DNA of 30,242 nucleotides from an uncultured Acetatifactor sp. (GTDB lineage: Bacteria > Bacillota > Clostridia > Lachnospirales > Lachnospiraceae), in NCBI GenBank assembly GCA_910578185.1, contig CAJTPN010000027.1, positions 7,749 through 37,990 on the forward strand, read 5' to 3'. The stretch's first letter is position 1. Every line of letters starts with the position of its first letter. This document shows, one piece after another, positions 14,960 to 23,035 of this stretch. The translations under genes and the position numbers were made by a program. The notes beneath the pieces are model-generated. The model was not told the DNA's origin and made no database searches. It saw nothing but the letters and a program-made list of their open reading frames with translations.

Positions 14960-15040
14960 TGTGGTAGATGAAAGAATTTTCAAATAAAACGCATTATAGA
15001 AAAAGTCATGTTTTTAGATTTATTTAAGGAGAATCGCCCT

Positions 15041-15772
15041 ATGTTAATTTACATATGCGAGGAATCGGAAAGTGATACTCTTGCATTGAAACGCCACTTG
15101 GATTCTTATTCAAAGACCAGACATATTGATTTGGAAGCCGTCTCTTTTTGCTCCGGCAGAGAACTTCTGACTTCTTATTTAAACACTCCGGACGAACCGG
15201 AAATTTTATTTCTCTCCTCTTCTCCGGATGGGGAAAATGGAATGGAAACCCTGCGGCAGATGCAGGCAGCGGGCTATTTCGGCTGCGTCATCTTCACCTC
15301 GCCTCCCATAGAAGGAAAGCTGGAAAGCTATCATGATATCCCTCTGTATTATCTGGAAAAGCCCTATGAAGATAAAGAAATTGCAGCAGCCATGGAACAC
15401 TTCCCCGCAACTTTGTGGGACGCGCCTCAAAACTTCCTGTTGATTCAAAAAAAGCATAAATATTCCATCCCTTATACGGATATCCTTTTTTTTGAAACCG
15501 GGCAACAGCACACGGTAATTCTGCACACATGTTCCGATTCTTATACTTTTAGAGGAACACTCTCTCAAATTGCGGAAATTTTCCGTCACAGAGACAATTT
15601 TCTCTGTGTAGGCCGCAGTTTCCTGATCAACCTGAATCATGTAAAAGGAAGGCTGCAAGACGACCTGATCATGTCGGATGATTCCATTGTGCAGGTCCCC
15701 CTGCGGAAACAGGAAATGGTTTTCTCCAAGATCAAGTGCTGGCAAACGCCTCTGACTTCCCAAACAGACTGA
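15041..15772 (+). CDS. LytTR-family regulator with degenerate receiver domain
   Basis: DNA-binding regulator of 243 residues. The N-terminal ~115 residues resemble a response-regulator receiver: acidic Glu7-Glu8, the switch Thr86 in VIFTSPP and Lys107 in YYLEKP are kept. The phosphoacceptor position is Ser59 (ILFLSSSPDGENGME) rather than Asp, so normal phosphorylation is unlikely. Residues about 140-235 form a LytTR domain (HKYSIPYTDILFFETGQQHT and FLCVGRSFLINLNHV). AAGGAG is 8 nt before ATG 15041; an earlier in-frame ATG at 15008 lacks a site. It is divergent from the PL9/ABC operon and could regulate it, although no histidine kinase is adjacent. Confidence 0.85.
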   Translation: MLIYICEESESDTLALKRHLDSYSKTRHIDLEAVSFCSGRELLTSYLNTPDEPEILFLSSSPDGENGMETLRQMQAAGYFGCVIFTSPPIEGKLESYHDIPLYYLEKPYEDKEIAAAMEHFPATLWDAPQNFLLIQKKHKYSIPYTDILFFETGQQHTVILHTCSDSYTFRGTLSQIAEIFRHRDNFLCVGRSFLINLNHVKGRLQDDLIMSDDSIVQVPLRKQEMVFSKIKCWQTPLTSQTD

Positions 15773-15919
15773 ATATACCCTTAAAAGCGCTGAATCCGTA
15801 CACCGACACGTTCCCTTTTAACAAAACGACACAGATAAATAAGTCCTGCCGTACAATGAAAAATCAGGAACATGCCGGTGCACAGACAATAGGGCCTGCC
15901 ACTGCCGTCTGTTTCCTCC

Positions 15920-16873
15920 TTATCCTGCATATACTCTCCGAAACGCCCGATAGGTCTTTTCCATCCCCTCCCACAGTTTTGAATAGCTGATACCCAGCTC
16001 TCTTTTACTCTTCTCGTTGGAATAAAGCTCCGATTCCGCTGCTGTCACAGGAAACGGAAGCGGAAGTCCCAGGTCTTTGGCTTCCTTCACCGTATACCTT
16101 ACCTCATCCCAGGAAGGCTCGGTTCCCTGCAAATCAGATTGGGAGGACTTGACAGCGGACATTTCAGCCCCCGCAGCCCTAGCAAGCGCCTCAAAAACAA
16201 GATCATATGTGGAAAACCCATCCTGGCAAAGATTATACGCCTGTCCGTATGCCCTTTCATTATGCATGCATCTTATCACGGCCTCCGCAGCATCTTTCAC
16301 ATAAACAAACTGAAAAGCGCCTGTGGCATCCATGATATGAGGCAATACATGCTCCTGCACCATCATCTTGATATATACCGATTCTCTGGGGGCATAATTG
16401 TAGGGACCGTACAGTACGGCCGGTCTCAATACGGTATATTTTATATTCAATCTGCCACAGACTGCCCGAACTTCCTCTTCCAGGGCCACCTTCCCTGCAA
16501 TATAACTGCCTGCTTCTCCCGGAAGTTCTCTGACCTCCAACGGTGCCCCTTCCTCTTTCCTCCCTTGTATCCCCCGCCGATACACATCCACTGTACTGAT
16601 CAGAATATACTGCCCCACCTTACCATTCACATTTTGGAGGACATTGGCAATGTCGCCTTTTTCATATGCACAGAAATCCACCATCACATCAAAGTCTTCG
16701 TCTATGGATTTCCATAATTCCGCACTTTTTCTGTCACCCGTAACCTGCTTGACGCCAAGCTGTGCCATGGAATAAGTCCCACGATTTACCACAGTGATAT
16801 CGTGTGCTTTTGTGGCCTGCATTACAAAAACTCTTCCGAAGAAATAACTCCCGCCTATAACCAATATTTTCAT
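15920..16873 (-). CDS. NAD-dependent epimerase/dehydratase (extended SDR) family protein
   Basis: Rossmann-fold protein of 317 residues. The N-terminal nucleotide-binding motif is GGSYFFG (7-13), a variant of GGxGxxG seen in the GGTRFFG-type subgroup. The catalytic pair is YIAGK (Tyr124, Lys128) with ISTVDVY upstream supplying Ser/Thr. RPAVLYGPYNYAPRES is the usual substrate-loop region. It probably acts on a nucleotide sugar or related compound; the substrate cannot be read. AGGAG lies 8 nt before ATG 16873; a TTG at 16897 in the same frame has a poorly spaced site. It converges on the LytTR gene and is separate from the GNAT gene downstream of its start region. Confidence 0.85.
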   Translation of the reverse strand: MKILVIGGSYFFGRVFVMQATKAHDITVVNRGTYSMAQLGVKQVTGDRKSAELWKSIDEDFDVMVDFCAYEKGDIANVLQNVNGKVGQYILISTVDVYRRGIQGRKEEGAPLEVRELPGEAGSYIAGKVALEEEVRAVCGRLNIKYTVLRPAVLYGPYNYAPRESVYIKMMVQEHVLPHIMDATGAFQFVYVKDAAEAVIRCMHNERAYGQAYNLCQDGFSTYDLVFEALARAAGAEMSAVKSSQSDLQGTEPSWDEVRYTVKEAKDLGLPLPFPVTAAESELYSNEKSKRELGISYSKLWEGMEKTYRAFRRVYAG

Positions 16874-17002
16874 CTCATCCACTCCTGTCTTCTTCAACTC
16901 CCTTTTCGGAAAAGAATTCCTACTGCAAACCTGAAATATAGTGCATATTTCCCCACATAGTTATTGAATTTTCACTCACTTGTTTGCTGCCCAAACCGAG
17001 AA

Positions 17003-17485
17003 TTATATTTTTAGCCCCATGAGAATATATTCTGCTTCACTGATTGCAGCAAAATTATTTTTTGTCCAAAAAGCATAACTTTGTGGATTTCCCTTGTCAA
17101 CGCCCAATCGAATTTCTTTATAGCCCAACGATTGCAAATAAATAATAACTTCGCCGATTATTTCTGAACCAACACCGCAATTCTGATATAACGTATTCAT
17201 CATAAATAACCCGATGAAAGCAATTTCTTTTTTCGGATAGTCAAGAATCAAATCCATAATTCCCATCAGTAATTCCTTTTTAAAATAACCAACATAAAGC
17301 TTATCCTCCTCACTCTTTCCCGGCGGTAAAGCAGTCATATCATCCAATATACTTTCTTTGGTAACAAATGGTGGATGATATTGATAAAAAATATGGTTTT
17401 TGCAGCTCATGTCATATATCATATCCACATCATTTTTATCCAATTTGCGTACATGGTATCTTTTAGACAAAGTATTTATTTCCAT
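17003..17485 (-). CDS. GNAT-family N-acetyltransferase
   Basis: Protein of 160 residues with the GNAT fold. The beta4 strand IAFIGLFMMNTLYQ is followed by the acetyl-CoA loop NCGVGSEIIGEVI (Q-N-C-G-x-G), then IRLGVDKGNPQSYAFWTKNN, the family's C-terminal beta5-alpha4 pattern. The substrate is unknown. ATG 17485 is preferred for GGGGAG about 10 nt upstream; an in-frame ATG at 17521 adds 12 residues. It is more AT-rich than the neighbours and stands alone, about 105 bp from the epimerase gene. Confidence 0.85.
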   Translation of the reverse strand: MEINTLSKRYHVRKLDKNDVDMIYDMSCKNHIFYQYHPPFVTKESILDDMTALPPGKSEEDKLYVGYFKKELLMGIMDLILDYPKKEIAFIGLFMMNTLYQNCGVGSEIIGEVIIYLQSLGYKEIRLGVDKGNPQSYAFWTKNNFAAISEAEYILMGLKI

Positions 17486-17687
17486 ATCAATTCTTCTCCC
17501 CTCAAACCCCATTTCTATCATACCAATAGATGCCTCTCCCTGGGATCCGGCGCTCTCTATGGTACACCAAACGCCCCGCTCAAAAAGGCCTTATTGCTTC
17601 CCTTCCATCTACCGGATAGAAATCATACGGCTGAAAAAAAGAATCCCTGATGAAGAAACCGACAGCCTTGTAAGGTCATCCAGGCAT

Positions 17688-17732
17688 CCATGCGCTGTGG
17701 GAAGTCTGTATTGTCCCGTTTTCAGCGCATGG
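17688..17732. terminator. Hairpin downstream of the hsp90-like operon
   Basis: CCATGCGCTG (17688-17697) pairs perfectly with CAGCGCATGG (17723-17732), and GGGA with TCCC inside the loop. It lies 20 bp beyond the Sel1 gene stop, where the operon should end. The following T tract is weak, so its termination strength is uncertain. Confidence 0.45.
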
Positions 17733-17752
17733 AAGGTCAACACGGTTTTTCC

Positions 17753-18997
17753 TTACTTTCTCACCCACTTGCCAAACAGCGTCTTCTTATAGCGCTGCAG
17801 AGCCTCCTGGGCAGGCGCGTATTCTTTTGCCTTTTGCAGATATTCCGCACCCTTTTTAATATCTTCTGCGATTCCCATACCCTCCGCATAAATGAGACCC
17901 AAACCGTAATTTTTCAGATCTGAAGTATAATTTGCTTCCTCAAACAGCTTTCTGGCGTTTACCGGGTCCTTCTGACATTCATAACCAAACAGATAACAGA
18001 TGCCCAGCATGTCATTTCCCCAATTACTGCCCTGTTCATGGGCATGTGTAAGAAGCTTCACGGCTTTGGCGTAATCCTTGGCAATTCCGCCCTCGCCCAG
18101 AAAATACAGTTCCCCCGCTTTGTTGTAACAGCCCACACTCTCTGTGTCAGCCAATCCCTTTTCATAGCAGGAAAGTGCATATGGATAGTCTTTCGGAACA
18201 ATCTTCCCTGTCTGATAGGCAAACCCCACCTGGTACCAGGCAGACAATTCTCCTTTTCCGGCGGCGCTTTCGCAATACCGCAATCCCTCCATCTCTCTGC
18301 CTGACTGCTTCAACAGTTCGGCTCCATAGTTCTTCTCCCAGTCCGGGTAGCCCAGTTCGGCTCCCAGCCTGGCAATTTCCTGAGCTTTTTGGGGTTGGGG
18401 CTGCACAAGACCTTCCTCCCCTGATTGATAGAGATGGTATAGATTTTTTCCCGCAAAACCCATTCCCCCCTTAAAGGCCTTTTCAAACCAGGGAATGCAG
18501 GCAAGCGTACTCTCCCTTAAATAAGCTCCAAAAGCTTCTTTGCTTGGAAAATCCTCCATCCGCTTTTCTTCGATATCCACAATATCCAGCCAGAAATATG
18601 TATTTCCGATCATATTCTGGCAGAACAGGCTGCCCTCCTGGGCCTTTTCATAGACTACATCCCACGCCTCTTTGAGATTTTTAAACGGCATTTTCTCCTT
18701 CATCTCAGGCGTAAACATACCGCAGCGCATGGATCCCAATACTCCCATGGCGCTGCCCTGAAGAATACTCTTGCGAACATATTCTTCCACCTTGTCGTCG
18801 TCGCACTGATAAGGATGATACTTCCAGCTATACTGCGGGCCGGATAGGCAGCGCGACAAAATATAGGATGCATCCCCATCCCCCGCTTCCGCTGCCGCCG
18901 TCAAAGGTTCTATCACCCTTGCCGCCCGACTGACGTCATAACAATAATAGATATCCTCCAATGCCTGATCCACCACATCACTAAAATATTTTCCCAT
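17753..18997 (-). CDS. Sel1-repeat protein
   Basis: The 414-residue protein is made of alpha-helical Sel1/TPR-like repeats. Clear copies are GELYFLGEGGIAKDYAKAVK, GICYLFGYECQKDPVNARKL and GLIYAEGMGIAEDIKKGAEY, spaced about 36 residues with the A-x-x-LG-x-x-Y-x-x-G pattern; earlier ones are degenerate. Such solenoids bind protein partners. No signal peptide is seen after the chosen start, so it is probably cytoplasmic. AAGGAG is 6 nt before ATG 18997; the frame is open 51 codons further but that part is not Sel1-like. It is the last gene of the hsp90-like operon, 125 bp after the DUF4272 gene, the largest gap in the operon. Confidence 0.85.
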   Translation of the reverse strand: MGKYFSDVVDQALEDIYYCYDVSRAARVIEPLTAAAEAGDGDASYILSRCLSGPQYSWKYHPYQCDDDKVEEYVRKSILQGSAMGVLGSMRCGMFTPEMKEKMPFKNLKEAWDVVYEKAQEGSLFCQNMIGNTYFWLDIVDIEEKRMEDFPSKEAFGAYLRESTLACIPWFEKAFKGGMGFAGKNLYHLYQSGEEGLVQPQPQKAQEIARLGAELGYPDWEKNYGAELLKQSGREMEGLRYCESAAGKGELSAWYQVGFAYQTGKIVPKDYPYALSCYEKGLADTESVGCYNKAGELYFLGEGGIAKDYAKAVKLLTHAHEQGSNWGNDMLGICYLFGYECQKDPVNARKLFEEANYTSDLKNYGLGLIYAEGMGIAEDIKKGAEYLQKAKEYAPAQEALQRYKKTLFGKWVRK

Positions 18998-19122
18998 TTG
19001 ACTCTCCTTATCCGCTTTTATATACAGGTTCGCCTTTGGACAGCAAGATCTTCCTGCTGCCGCAAGCATCCCTTTTCTTTCATAATATAGACTTGTTTCA
19101 CCGTTGATAGCAAATTGTACGC

Positions 19123-20403
19123 TTATGTAGGCGTAGTCACATCGTCCCAATCCGCTCCATCAAATCCTATGATCCAATTAAGCGCCTTATGTCTCTCCTG
19201 TACAACGCCATGATCAATCCCACCCGGGCCGCTGAATCCATGAATTCGTGCATCCACCGCCGCCCAATCCATCCGGTAGATTAAATCCGCCTTGTCCAGA
19301 ATCTCCTTAGTGGAACGCATCTGGGTCTTGGCACAAATCTCCTCCAAGGATTCAAAGGCATGGAGATTGCGCACCATCAGCCCAACATCACATATCTCCA
19401 CCGGATCCTGCCATTCCACCAGCCCCAGAACCCACTCAAGAATATATAAGGGTTCATAGCACCAACAATAATTGATCTTGGTCTTCTCGTCCGGATTATC
19501 ATCCTGTACATAGGCTATTTCTTCCGGTGTGAGAATCTCCTCCAAATTGTCCAAGGACAAATCCTCCATCACTTGCCCGATAAATTTCCTTGCCTCCTCT
19601 ACGCTTAAGTTTTCGTCCGGATTCATCATGGACTCTGAATATAAAGAAATTATCAGCAGTCCCAGCATCCTGCGCGCCACCTCTTCCTTACTTCGGATGG
19701 TCGCCTTTTCGTCGTCCTCATTCAGAGGAAGCTCACACACAAAAATCTCTTTGTCAAACAGATATTTCATATTTTCATGCCGACGTGCTAACTGCCTTTC
19801 CGTACATCCGGATAAATACTCCGGCGCCTCCCCCAGCTCAAAGGGGAAGTACGAATCCACCTCACTTTGTCCCTCCCCTGACAGAATCACATTATCATCA
19901 CTGTTTCGCGCCGTGATCCACCGCTCAATCAGAACACCGTCCACCTCTTCCATCACTTCCAGTACCACCCCAACCAGCTCGTCCACATTTTTCTGCAGAT
20001 CAATGCCGGCACTTGCCGCTTTCAGCGACATGTAAACAAAGGTATTGCACTGCTGAATATGGTGGCAGAGATTAATTTTAATGTCATCACTGCCTCCCTC
20101 CACCTGGGCAAAGTAACCGCAGGCTCCGTTTTTCTGATCGCTTATGATCTTCTTCTCCTGTTCTCCCATGGAAGACTGGAGAATTGTGATCTTCACACTG
20201 GAATCTTCATTTTCCAGTTCCACCGTGCCACCTGCGGCAAATGGACTCTCCTCACCTGTTGGCAGCCCCAGGCTGTTGCCGAAAGAATCTCTTACCTTTT
20301 CCAGGTCATTTTCTCTGCTGAAAAACAAAAGAACTTCTTCTTGAATTTCGTCTTCAGACAGCTTTGGCTCTGCTTTTGCGCCATTACTTTTTCCCTTTTT
20401 CAT
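19123..20403 (-). CDS. DUF4272 domain protein
   Basis: The 426-residue protein is probably cytoplasmic. The C-terminal half resembles DUF4272: RRMLGLLIISLYSE, EIAYVQ near 310, WCYEPLYILEWVLGLVEW and the closing ERHKALNWIIGFDGADWDDV-TTPT, which is a family hallmark. The N-terminal ~180 residues (LCHHIQQCNTFVYMSL region) form a separate, unrecognised module. The function of DUF4272 is unknown to me. AAGGAG is 6 nt before ATG 20403, 13 bp downstream of the YjbR-like gene, so it belongs to the same operon. Confidence 0.8.
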   Translation of the reverse strand: MKKGKSNGAKAEPKLSEDEIQEEVLLFFSRENDLEKVRDSFGNSLGLPTGEESPFAAGGTVELENEDSSVKITILQSSMGEQEKKIISDQKNGACGYFAQVEGGSDDIKINLCHHIQQCNTFVYMSLKAASAGIDLQKNVDELVGVVLEVMEEVDGVLIERWITARNSDDNVILSGEGQSEVDSYFPFELGEAPEYLSGCTERQLARRHENMKYLFDKEIFVCELPLNEDDEKATIRSKEEVARRMLGLLIISLYSESMMNPDENLSVEEARKFIGQVMEDLSLDNLEEILTPEEIAYVQDDNPDEKTKINYCWCYEPLYILEWVLGLVEWQDPVEICDVGLMVRNLHAFESLEEICAKTQMRSTKEILDKADLIYRMDWAAVDARIHGFSGPGGIDHGVVQERHKALNWIIGFDGADWDDVTTPT

Positions 20404-20416
20404 ATTCTTCTCCTTT

Positions 20417-20794
20417 TTATTTACAAGAATTCTCATCGCCCAATATCTCTTTTTGCTTTTTCCTGCTCAATCCTCCAAGTATCAGCCCATAAGATTTGTC
20501 CAGCAGATCCTTTAACAGATCGTCCGGCACCTCCCCATCCGGTTTAATGGAGTTCCAGTGCATTTTATTCATATAATATCCGGGAACAATATCCTCGTAC
20601 TGACTCCTGAGAAAATCTCCCTCCGCCGGATCCAGTTTCAAGGTAATATAATAGGGCTTATCCTCTTTATCCAAACATATGGCGGCAAACATCTTGTCAC
20701 CAACCTGATAGCGGATCCAGTTCCAGTCCTTTTGCAGATCTTTCACCACCCCCGCTTTACCCAGCAAATACGCGTCAATCCACTCATACTTCAT
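20417..20794 (-). CDS. MmcQ/YjbR-family protein
   Basis: The 125-residue protein starts MKYEWIDAYLLGKAGVVKDL and contains WIRYQVGDKMFAAICLDKED, PYYITLKLDPAEGDFLRSQY and GYYMNKMHWNSI, the conserved core of the MmcQ/YjbR (CyaY-like fold) family. Members are annotated as DNA-binding but their role is unclear. ATG 20794 is chosen because GGGAGG lies 6 nt upstream; the ATG two codons earlier is too close. The start overlaps the preceding gene by 11 bp, indicating coupled translation. Confidence 0.9.
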   Translation of the reverse strand: MKYEWIDAYLLGKAGVVKDLQKDWNWIRYQVGDKMFAAICLDKEDKPYYITLKLDPAEGDFLRSQYEDIVPGYYMNKMHWNSIKPDGEVPDDLLKDLLDKSYGLILGGLSRKKQKEILGDENSCK

Positions 20795-21923
20795 CTTCAT
20801 CCTCCCTATCTGCCTTCAGCCCCACTTTCTCCAATCCGGCACAATACGCGTTCGTCCCGTTTCTTTCGTCAAATTTGTCCGCTACCGCTTTCGCCCGATT
20901 ATAGTGGAACCGGTACATATCCCTGATCCGATATCTGCCATCCTCTCTATAGCCTGGAAACACAGCATCCAAACTCAGCTTTACAAACTCTCCTTTCCTT
21001 GCTTTTCCAAGTTCCCTGAAAAATATTGCAGCCCGCTTGTTATGTCCATAAATATCGCTGGGACATCTCTCCTCCATCAGGATTTTCCAACAATCCTTAT
21101 AGATTTTTAATGCCTTCCCTATATCTATGTAAGAGTAGCTTTCCATTAAAACAGACCAGAAGTCAAACTCCCTCTCTTTGTTCACCCCCTTATTGCGCTC
21201 CAACAACCCACAATATTCGGCAACCATCTTAAAATCCCTTTTTCGCAGATAATACCTGAGAAAATGCTTCTTCATGCGAAGCCATGCTCTTTTTTTCTCC
21301 TTAGCGCCGCAGGTAAGAGTAAAGTTTTCAATGTCATATGCAAAAGCTGTAGCCCTTTCAAGATCGTCCTGATCCAGATAAAAATCTATTTCCGTATTAC
21401 GTTCACAGGCCTTGCAATTACAATTTTCGTCCCAGGGCGTGTTCTGAAACATGGCAAACGCTTCCTCTCTCCTGGGGTCGTTTATACAGTCATAGAAAGA
21501 ATAGACATATTCATAGTATGGCCGCAGACTATATCCCATAGCCAGGCAGCGCTTTTTATAATCCTCCTGAAACTTCAGATAGTCCTCCAGGGGAATCTGA
21601 TAGAACTCCTCGCATGTCGACAAGATCCATTTATAGATCCAAAGCACATTATCCATGCTGTTCTTATAGCCCCGATTATACCGGGTAGTAGGCGCGTCCG
21701 GATGCTGATCAGCCAAAGCCAGAAGCTCTGGAAAAATCACCATCATGTCAAGTTCGTCCCCATAAAAACAGGATTCCTCACATAGCTTTATCCTGAAATA
21801 TATCTGGTAAGGGACATCTCCATGGCTGTCCGCCGCTTCTATAGCGGCGTGAATACCAACCATCCTTGATTTACCTGCTTCCATCGCCATATATTTCTCC
21901 CTCAGTCTTACCGGGTCATACAT
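20784..21923 (-). CDS. Helical repeat-like protein, paralog 2 of a tandem pair
   Basis: The 379-residue protein is rich in aromatic and charged residues and predicted mostly alpha-helical, resembling TPR/HAT solenoids. I do not recognise a named family. It is clearly homologous along its length to the next upstream gene: both share GDVPYQIYF/GDVPYQIFF, CxESCFYGD, MVIFPE/LVIFPE, LALxDQHPDAP, EFYQIPLED/DFYQIPLED, the central CxACERNTEI with a CxxC pair, ENFTLTC/EDFTLTC, AWLRMKK, and GKALKIYK. It ends in an acidic tail EDEDEV. It overlaps its paralog by 16 bp and the YjbR-like gene by 11 bp. No signal peptide or membrane segment is present. It probably acts as a protein-binding partner in the operon's function. 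Confidence 0.75.
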   Translation of the reverse strand: MYDPVRLREKYMAMEAGKSRMVGIHAAIEAADSHGDVPYQIYFRIKLCEESCFYGDELDMMVIFPELLALADQHPDAPTTRYNRGYKNSMDNVLWIYKWILSTCEEFYQIPLEDYLKFQEDYKKRCLAMGYSLRPYYEYVYSFYDCINDPRREEAFAMFQNTPWDENCNCKACERNTEIDFYLDQDDLERATAFAYDIENFTLTCGAKEKKRAWLRMKKHFLRYYLRKRDFKMVAEYCGLLERNKGVNKEREFDFWSVLMESYSYIDIGKALKIYKDCWKILMEERCPSDIYGHNKRAAIFFRELGKARKGEFVKLSLDAVFPGYREDGRYRIRDMYRFHYNRAKAVADKFDERNGTNAYCAGLEKVGLKADREDEDEV

Positions 21924-23035
21924 AATGCTTCCTCCAACTCTTTGCCATACCCCTCCGCCCTGTTGCGGGTGTCAAACTTCTCAGCCAGCTCCTTCGCTCT
22001 TCTGTAATAATAATCATACAGTACGGCAGTTTCATATTGGCCGCTCTCCTGATACAGCGGAAAATCACTGTCATAGGGCAGCTTAACCAATGTTTTTTCT
22101 GTTCCTGTGCCATCTTCCCCGTGCTCTCTCAACTCCCGAAAGAAACGGCACACATTGATGCAAAAGCGGAATTCATCCGCAGGATTCCGCCACTTCAGCC
22201 ACTCCTTCCAATGTTCTTTATAGATTTTCAGCGCCTTGCCCAAGTCCAAATACGCATAGCAGGCCAGAAAATCATCCCACCTTTTATACTCGCTCTCGGC
22301 ATTCATATTCCGCTCCATCATTCTGCAATATTCCAACGCCTTGTCAAATTTCTTTTCCTTCATGTAGTAATGCATGAAACTTTTCTTCATGCGCAGCCAT
22401 GCAGACCACTTATCTTTACAGGTCAAGGTAAAATCTTCAATAGCTTCGGAAAGCGCCGCTGCTCTCTCCACATCTCCCCTCTTCAAATAAAAGGAAATCT
22501 CCGTATTCCGCTCACAAGCTTCACAGTCGCTGTTAAAGTCTCGGGGAAGCTTTTCAAATTCATAATAGGCCTCCGCCGCCTTATCTGCATCTATCTTCAC
22601 ATATAAATTGTATTTGGCCAGATACCAGGGCCTTAAATTATATCCGTATGCCAGAAACCGTTTCTTTGCATCTTCAAAGAAATTCAAACAATCCTCCAGA
22701 GGAATCTGATAGAAATCAACGCAATGATCCAGAAGCCATTTATACACCCACAACACATGATCCATGCTGTCCGCATATATCAGCTGTTGAAACTCCGTAA
22801 CCGGTGCATCCGGATGTTGATCCATCAATGCCAAAATTTCCGGAAATATTACCAGCATATCCATACCATCTCCATAAAAGCAGGACTCATGACACATTTC
22901 AAGCCGAAAAAAAATCTGGTAAGGTACATCCCCTTGCTCGTCCGCTTTCTCCCATGCTGTACGGATCGCTGACATTCTGGCTTTCCCATGCTCTATTTCG
23001 TCATAAGCTTCCTTTATTTCCTTAGGATTATACAT
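21908..23035 (-). CDS. Helical repeat-like protein, paralog 1 of a tandem pair
   Basis: The 375-residue protein is homologous to the downstream gene and shares the central motif CEACERNTEI and the blocks GDVPYQIFF, CHESCFYGD, DQHPDAP, YQIPLED, FTLTC, AWLRMKK and DLGKALKIYK. The internal pattern of paired helices with aromatic and Ala positions suggests a TPR-like superhelix. The CxxC could be redox active or metal binding, but only two cysteines are in it. AAAGGGG sits 9 nt before ATG 23035, and the start overlaps the hsp90-like stop by 8 bp (ATGTATAA), so the two are tightly coupled. Family unknown; a cochaperone or client-binding role is my inference from position. Confidence 0.75.
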   Translation of the reverse strand: MYNPKEIKEAYDEIEHGKARMSAIRTAWEKADEQGDVPYQIFFRLEMCHESCFYGDGMDMLVIFPEILALMDQHPDAPVTEFQQLIYADSMDHVLWVYKWLLDHCVDFYQIPLEDCLNFFEDAKKRFLAYGYNLRPWYLAKYNLYVKIDADKAAEAYYEFEKLPRDFNSDCEACERNTEISFYLKRGDVERAAALSEAIEDFTLTCKDKWSAWLRMKKSFMHYYMKEKKFDKALEYCRMMERNMNAESEYKRWDDFLACYAYLDLGKALKIYKEHWKEWLKWRNPADEFRFCINVCRFFRELREHGEDGTGTEKTLVKLPYDSDFPLYQESGQYETAVLYDYYYRRAKELAEKFDTRNRAEGYGKELEEALCMTR

